In this document: in pieces, positions 59,982 through 64,000 of the stretch | How the letters are laid out: each line of letters begins with the position of its first letter | How positions within the stretch are numbered: position 1 is the first letter of the stretch | Source: Pseudomonas jessenii | GTDB lineage: Bacteria; Pseudomonadota; Gammaproteobacteria; Pseudomonadales; Pseudomonadaceae | DNA length: 64,000 nt | Direction of reading: 5' to 3' | Assembly (NCBI RefSeq): GCF_002236115.1 | Contig: NZ_NIWT01000007.1 | Location: 248,001 to 312,000 of the forward strand | Notes under the pieces: model-generated | Told to the model about the DNA's origin: nothing | The model's database searches: none | Seen by the model: only the letters and a program-made list of their open reading frames with translations | Translations under genes and position numbers: made by a program

Positions 59982-60006
59982 GGCCGCCTGATGGCGGCCG
60001 ATTTTA
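59982..60006 (+). terminator. Rho-independent terminator after gudD
   Basis: GGCCGCC-TGAT-GGCGGCC followed by GATTTT, 34 nt after the gudD stop. Confidence 0.8.
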
Positions 60007-60078
60007 AAAAGCGCTCGGAGCATGGCGCTTGAGCCCCTAAAATGACGCGCAACTGAATCAACGACGGATGAAACCAAT

Positions 60079-61218
60079 ATGGACAGGCTGAAAACCATCG
60101 CCGCTTGCATGGCGATATTCGCCGCGGCCCAGTGCGTTGCACAGGATCAAGTCGAGACAGTGGTAAACGCCGCTGTACAACCGGTAATGCAGGCCGAGGG
60201 TATCCACGGCATGGCCGTGGCGGTCACCGTCAACGGCCAGGCGCATTACTTCAACTATGGCGTCGCCTCGATAGAAACCGGCAATCCCGTCACACAGGAC
60301 ACCCTGTTCGAAATCGGCTCCGTCAGCAAAACCTTCACCGCCACCCTCGCCGCCTACGCCCAGGCCACCGGCAAGCTGTCCCTGACCGACAAGGCCAGCC
60401 AGGTCCTGCCGGCCTTGCGCGGCAGTGCTTTCGACCACATCAGTGTGCTGCAACTGGGCACCTACAGCGCTGGCGGTTTACCCCTGCAATTTCCTGCTGA
60501 ATCTGATTCGGCCGACAAAATGCTCGGCTACTACAAACAATGGAAACCGCTCTACACCCCCGGCAGCCACCGACTGTATTCGAACCCCAGTCTGGGCCTG
60601 TTCGGCTACCTCGCCGCCCACAGCATGGGCCAGCCGTTTGATGACCTGATGGAGAAGACCCTGCTGCCAAAACTCGGCTTGCAGCACACCTATGTGCATG
60701 TGCCGCAGGATCAGATGGCGCTCTACGCCCAGGGCTACAACAAGGACGGCAAACCGGTACGGGTGGGTCCGGGCGCGCTGGATTCCGAGGCGTATGGGGT
60801 GAAGACCAGCGCCGCAGACTTGCTGAGCTATGTCGGCGCGAACATGAAACCGGCGTCCCTGGAAAAGCCGTTGCAGCAAGCCATCGCCTTGACTCACAGC
60901 GGTTACTACACCGTTGGCGATATGACCCAGGGCCTGGGCTGGGAGATGTATCGATACCCGATCACACTGGATCGCTTGCTGGACGGCAACTCCACGCCAA
61001 TGGCCATGCAAGCCCATGAAGTCCAGTGGCTGAACCCGCCGCAGGGGCAGCCGGAAAACGTGCTGATCAACAAGACAGGCTCAACCGGTGGCTTCGGTGC
61101 TTACGTGGCGTACGTGCCTTCGAAGGACATCGGCATCGTGATGCTGGCCAACAAGAATTATCCCAATGCGCAACGGGTCAGGATCGCTCATCAGATACTG
61201 AGTGCCCTTACCCGATAG
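60079..61218 (+). CDS. ampC: Class C beta-lactamase (AmpC type)
   Basis: 379 aa with signal peptide (IAACMAIFAAAQCVAQ). Active-site motifs: Ser81-Val-Ser-Lys84, Tyr167-Ser-Asn169 and the Lys-Thr-Gly of INKTGSTGGFG. Length typical of AmpC. No ampR-like gene is adjacent (the neighbours are gudD and DUF4174), so expression is probably not inducible by the classical divergent regulator. Confidence 0.92.
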   Translation: MDRLKTIAACMAIFAAAQCVAQDQVETVVNAAVQPVMQAEGIHGMAVAVTVNGQAHYFNYGVASIETGNPVTQDTLFEIGSVSKTFTATLAAYAQATGKLSLTDKASQVLPALRGSAFDHISVLQLGTYSAGGLPLQFPAESDSADKMLGYYKQWKPLYTPGSHRLYSNPSLGLFGYLAAHSMGQPFDDLMEKTLLPKLGLQHTYVHVPQDQMALYAQGYNKDGKPVRVGPGALDSEAYGVKTSAADLLSYVGANMKPASLEKPLQQAIALTHSGYYTVGDMTQGLGWEMYRYPITLDRLLDGNSTPMAMQAHEVQWLNPPQGQPENVLINKTGSTGGFGAYVAYVPSKDIGIVMLANKNYPNAQRVRIAHQILSALTR

Positions 61219-61230
61219 TTGCTGATCCAT

Positions 61231-61336
61231 CTGTGGGAGCGAGCTTGCTTCGGGCGGTGTTCCGAGGATGGAGGTCTGACATTCAACATTTGTATCGACT
61301 GTTACGACGCTATCGCGAGCAAGCTCGCTCCCACAG
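61231..61336. repeat. REP inverted pair (one arm decayed)
   Basis: CTGTGGGAGCGAGCTTGCTT at 61231 facing GCGAGCAAGCTCGCTCCCAC near 61336. Confidence 0.85.
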
Positions 61337-61366
61337 AAAAGCCTGCCATCGTCGCCAGATAGAGGA

Positions 61367-61918
61367 TCAATCATCCGGCATTTCAGGCGGCTTGGCGGGC
61401 TTGGCCGGTTTGCCAGGTTTTGTACCTTTGGCGCCTTTTGCCGCCGGCTCGGCTTCAGTGACGGGAGCGGCCACGGTCGCGGTAAATTCTTTCTCGGCCG
61501 CCGGCAGCTGATCGACAGCGCTGAAAACATCTTCCAGCTTGATGGCGTCCGATTGTTCAAGTTTCTTTTCGCCGTCCTTGCCGACCAGAATAACCTTGGT
61601 CTTGGCGCCGGCCCCCAGCTTGAGCGAGCGGATCAGCGCCGCCGTGTCCTGTGGCCCGAGGTCCTTGCCGTCGCGTTGGCCCATCAGGTTGAGTACGGTG
61701 TAGAGCACCATGTTGCGGTCGGTGAAGCCCTTGCGGTTGGCCGGCTCATCCAGGGACTTTTTCAGGCTGACCCAGGTCGGATCAACCGTGCTCGGAGCGA
61801 TGACGATCAGTGGCCGGGCCCTGCCCTTGTCCATGTCCAGCGGTGAGTCGCCATCGGCGGCGAACGAGGTGCCGGCAATCGCCAGCAAAGTAGCCAGTGT
61901 CAGTGACCTGATGAGCAT
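61367..61918 (-). CDS. DUF4174 family exported protein
   Basis: 183 aa from ATG 61918 (AAGGAG 6 nt upstream; ATG 61924 sits immediately against the ribosome site). Signal peptide LTLATLLAIAGTSFAA. DUF4174 region RPLIVIAPSTVDPTWVSLKKSLDEPANRKGFTDRNMVLYTVLN and an alanine/proline/lysine-rich C-terminus (TKPGKPAKPAKPPEMPDD). Function unknown. Confidence 0.82.
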   Translation of the reverse strand: MLIRSLTLATLLAIAGTSFAADGDSPLDMDKGRARPLIVIAPSTVDPTWVSLKKSLDEPANRKGFTDRNMVLYTVLNLMGQRDGKDLGPQDTAALIRSLKLGAGAKTKVILVGKDGEKKLEQSDAIKLEDVFSAVDQLPAAEKEFTATVAAPVTEAEPAAKGAKGTKPGKPAKPAKPPEMPDD

Positions 61919-62098
61919 GCGCATCTCCTTTTGATATTCACGCTCTAATGATTGCGCATCGCGGCGATCGTTCCGGGTGACATACCGCAAATATTGTTCG
62001 CCTTGCCCCAAGCTTAGGTCAGGGCGGTCATTGCGCAACAGACTGGGCTAATCTGAAGACTCATGGCAACCAGCCTGATCCCTTGTGAGGACTTGCCC

Positions 62099-62467
62099 AT
62101 GAGTACTCAGTTGAATCACACCATCGTCTGGTGCCGGGACAAGCAGGTTTCGGCGAATTTCCTGACTGGCCTCCTTGGCCTGCCTGCCCCCGAGCCCTTC
62201 GGCCCCATGCTGATCGTCAAACTGGATAACGGCGTATCACTGGATTTCTACGACAACGAGCCGCCGATTGCGTCTCAGCACTACGCATTCCTGATTGGCG
62301 ATGAGGACTTCGATGCGGCCTTCGCACGCCTGCAAGCCAACGGTCAGCCATGGTGGGCCGACCCGGGCAAGCAGCGACTGAGGGAGATCAATGATTACGC
62401 GGGAGGACGGCGGGTGTATTTCGATGACCCGGACGGGCATCTGCTGGAAATATTCACCCGCGAATGA
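62099..62467 (+). CDS. VOC-family protein (glyoxalase-like)
   Basis: 122 aa from ATG 62099. NHTIVWCRDKQVSANFLTGLLGL and the C-terminal VYFDDPDGHLLEIF are VOC motifs with the usual His and Glu positions. Single-domain, probably a dimer. Substrate unknown; not related to hsaC. Confidence 0.82.
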   Translation: MSTQLNHTIVWCRDKQVSANFLTGLLGLPAPEPFGPMLIVKLDNGVSLDFYDNEPPIASQHYAFLIGDEDFDAAFARLQANGQPWWADPGKQRLREINDYAGGRRVYFDDPDGHLLEIFTRE

Positions 62468-62487
62468 AGCTGGCGTGGCGGCTTGAT

Positions 62488-63273
62488 TCAGAACGCCAGT
62501 TTGTAGCCGATCAGCAACAGCATGGTCGCCAGGCAAGGGCGCAGCAATTCGTCGGAGATACGCCCGGTCAGGTGGCTGCCCAGGTAAATCCCCGGCAACG
62601 AGCCCACCAGCAAGTAACCCAGGACGTGCCAATCCATGTTGCCCATGCTGGCGTGGCCAAGGCCCGCGACCAGGGTCAGCGGCACGGCGTGGGCGATTTC
62701 AGTCCCCACCAGGCGGCGGGTCGGCAGCATCGGATAGAGAATGAACAGTGCCACGGTGCCCAGTGCACCGGCACCGATGGACGTCAGCGCGACCATGGCG
62801 CCAAGGACCAGCCCGGTGATGACTGTCATCACGTTCAAGCGCAATCCGCTGGGGTTGTAGTTGCCACCCGCACGTTTGTGGGCGAAGTCGAGCAGGCGCT
62901 TCTTGAACAGGATCGCCAGAGCCGTGGCGAACAACACGAACCCAAGGGCCTGCTTGATGATCGCGTTCATCGACTCGGGGGCGCTGTGCAGGGTACTGAG
63001 GAACCACAGCGTCATCGCCACCGCGGGCACGCTGCCCAAGGTCAGCCAGCCGGTGATCGCCCAGTCGATGTTGTTGTTCTTGCGGTGAACCAGTACGCCG
63101 CTGGACTTGGTGATGGCGGCGTACAGCAGGTCGGTACCGACCGCCGTCGCCGGGTTGATGCCGAACCCAAGCAGGATCGGGGTCATGAGCGACCCGCCAC
63201 CTACGCCAGTCATGCCGACGATGAAGCCGACAACCAGCCCGGCAACGACCAACCCGATGTTCACTAAATCCAT
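62488..63273 (-). CDS. TSUP/TauE-SafE permease
   Basis: 261 aa from ATG 63273. GLVVGFIVGMTGVGGGSLMTPILLGFGINPATAVGTDLLYAAITKSSG is the repeat motif of the TSUP family; seven to eight membrane helices. Such proteins export sulfite, sulfoacetate or other sulfur anions. Single gene. Confidence 0.9.
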   Translation of the reverse strand: MDLVNIGLVVAGLVVGFIVGMTGVGGGSLMTPILLGFGINPATAVGTDLLYAAITKSSGVLVHRKNNNIDWAITGWLTLGSVPAVAMTLWFLSTLHSAPESMNAIIKQALGFVLFATALAILFKKRLLDFAHKRAGGNYNPSGLRLNVMTVITGLVLGAMVALTSIGAGALGTVALFILYPMLPTRRLVGTEIAHAVPLTLVAGLGHASMGNMDWHVLGYLLVGSLPGIYLGSHLTGRISDELLRPCLATMLLLIGYKLAF

Positions 63274-63382
63274 GAATACTTCCACAAAGATCGCAGGGGA
63301 AATCTGGCCCGCAGCATAGCGATATTTCTTATAACCAGTTATATCGATGCGATCTATCTTTATGCCGGAAGCACCATGTCAC

Positions 63383-63477
63383 CCTGTGGGAGCGAGCTTG
63401 CTCGCGATGGCGGTGTATCAGTTGGCATCATGGCGACTGACACTCAGTCATCGCGAGCAAGCTCGCTCCCACAGGGT
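63383..63477. repeat. REP inverted pair
   Basis: CTGTGGGAGCGAGCTTGCTC facing GAGCAAGCTCGCTCCCACAG in the 216-bp gap before the last gene. Confidence 0.92.
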
Positions 63478-63489
63478 TGCGTGCCAGAT

Positions 63490-64000
63490 TCACTGCACCG
63501 GCAGGAAATTCAGGAACAGCAGGCTCTGGGCATAGTTCACGCCGATGCGCCGGTAGCGTTCATCGAGCATCCGGGTCAGCAGGTCCAGCCGGGCGACGAT
63601 CTTGCCGAACTCGACGGCAAAGCTCAGGTTGCTGCCCTCCTCCGAGATTTCGTTGGAGAACAGCAAGGGCTGGCCCTCTTTGTTCTGTCGCTGGCTGAGG
63701 ATCCAGGTGGCGATTTCGATATTGCGTGCGGCATTGCTGACAAATACCGGGTTGATCGTATCGGTCATGTAGAACTCGAGGCGATTGCCATGGGCGGTCA
63801 CCAGCATGCTGCCGATGGCATAGATGAACGCCCCGACCCGGTCGCCCAGAAACTCCGGACTCATGGCAAAACGCAGGGCCGCGAGGTCCTTTTTGCCGCC
63901 CAGGGTCGGCAATGGTTGCTGCAGCTCAATGGCCATGCGCACTTGCTTGCCGGCGGTGCGGGCATCGAGGAAACCGGATTTTTTCAGCTCGTCGGGGTTA
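63490..64000 (-). CDS. Hypothetical protein (N-terminus cut by window edge)
   Basis: The frame is open from the stop at 63490 through the right edge, so the internal ATG near 63942 is not the true start; at least 170 residues. Visible C-terminal segment NPDELKKSGFLDARTAGK is followed by a helical region ending LNFLPVQ. No recognised domain. Confidence 0.6.
   Translation of the reverse strand, partial: NPDELKKSGFLDARTAGKQVRMAIELQQPLPTLGGKKDLAALRFAMSPEFLGDRVGAFIYAIGSMLVTAHGNRLEFYMTDTINPVFVSNAARNIEIATWILSQRQNKEGQPLLFSNEISEEGSNLSFAVEFGKIVARLDLLTRMLDERYRRIGVNYAQSLLFLNFLPVQ

Noticed and set aside
60079..61218. A steroid esterase instead of a beta-lactamase
   Set aside because: S-x-x-K, Y-S-N and K-T-G are all present with a signal peptide, which favours AmpC over an esterase of the same fold.

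Overview
The window is a Pseudomonas chromosome segment, most like the P. fluorescens / P. putida group. The evidence is high GC coding, Pseudomonas-type REP sequences (core GCGAGCAAGCTCGC) in most gaps, a REP-associated tyrosine transposase, DUF6124 and YceH proteins, and glucarate genes of pseudomonad type. From about 1 to 47.7 kb it is a steroid catabolic island for aerobic 9,10-seco degradation of bile acids, testosterone or sterols. From 47.8 kb onward it is ordinary chromosome.

Layout of the steroid island. (i) 1-6.26 kb, minus strand: hsaC (A-ring extradiol cleavage), ipdA, ipdB, an EchA20-like hydratase, ipdC, a second crotonase and an acyl-CoA dehydrogenase cut by the window edge, mostly C/D-ring degradation. 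(ii) 6.49-7.73 kb: IS3-family copy 1. (iii) 8.8-16.7 kb: an LLM flavin enzyme and hsaA on minus; hsaB, a ketosteroid dehydrogenase-like flavoprotein, a 3beta/17beta-HSD-like SDR and a kshB-like reductase on plus. (iv) 16.9-26.6 kb: an SDR and a fadD3-like ligase; kstD plus an SDR on minus; an outer-membrane DUF1302 protein, DUF1329 and an exported SurE. (v) 26.6-28.1 kb: a REPtron. (vi) 28.1-34.7 kb: a diverged RibBA paralogue, an esterase and an SDR facing kshA, a TeiR-like LuxR regulator, a Nudix hydrolase and a 55-aa exported peptide. (vii) 34.8-39.9 kb: hsaD-hsaE-hsaG-hsaF, an SDR and an SRPBCC protein. (viii) 40.16-41.40 kb: IS copy 2, inverted. (ix) 42.0-47.7 kb: two acyl-CoA dehydrogenases, ipdF-like SDR, MaoC protein, fadA6-like thiolase, Delta5-3-ketosteroid isomerase and a SnoaL-like protein.

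Together these genes cover ring-A dehydrogenation (KstD, KSI), 9alpha-hydroxylation (KshAB), A-ring hydroxylation and meta-cleavage (HsaABC), hydrolysis and conversion of the dienoate to pyruvate and propionyl-CoA (HsaDEGF), and activation plus ring opening of the C/D remainder (FadD3, IpdF, IpdC, EchA20, IpdAB, FadA6, acyl-CoA dehydrogenases). Side-chain genes are not seen.

The main new observation is an 18-bp imperfect palindrome, consensus YTAGTCC-N4-GGACGAT, ahead of nearly every steroid transcription unit. In twelve of thirteen promoter readings a -10-like hexamer follows exactly 21 nt downstream (20 nt for kshA), which places the dyad centre near -42.5, the position of a LuxR-class activator. 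The LuxR-type regulator at 32.3 kb is the obvious candidate. The motif also marks genes with no assigned steroid role.

From 47.9 kb to the end: yceH, a cupin plus AroE-like pair, small proteins, an AI-2E transporter, a U32 tRNA-hydroxylation protein (YegQ/TrhP), a LysR and EamA pair, a FadR-type regulator with a glucarate transporter and glucarate dehydratase, an AmpC-type beta-lactamase, a DUF4174 protein, a VOC protein, a TSUP permease and a partial unknown gene. No rRNA, tRNA or CRISPR array was seen.
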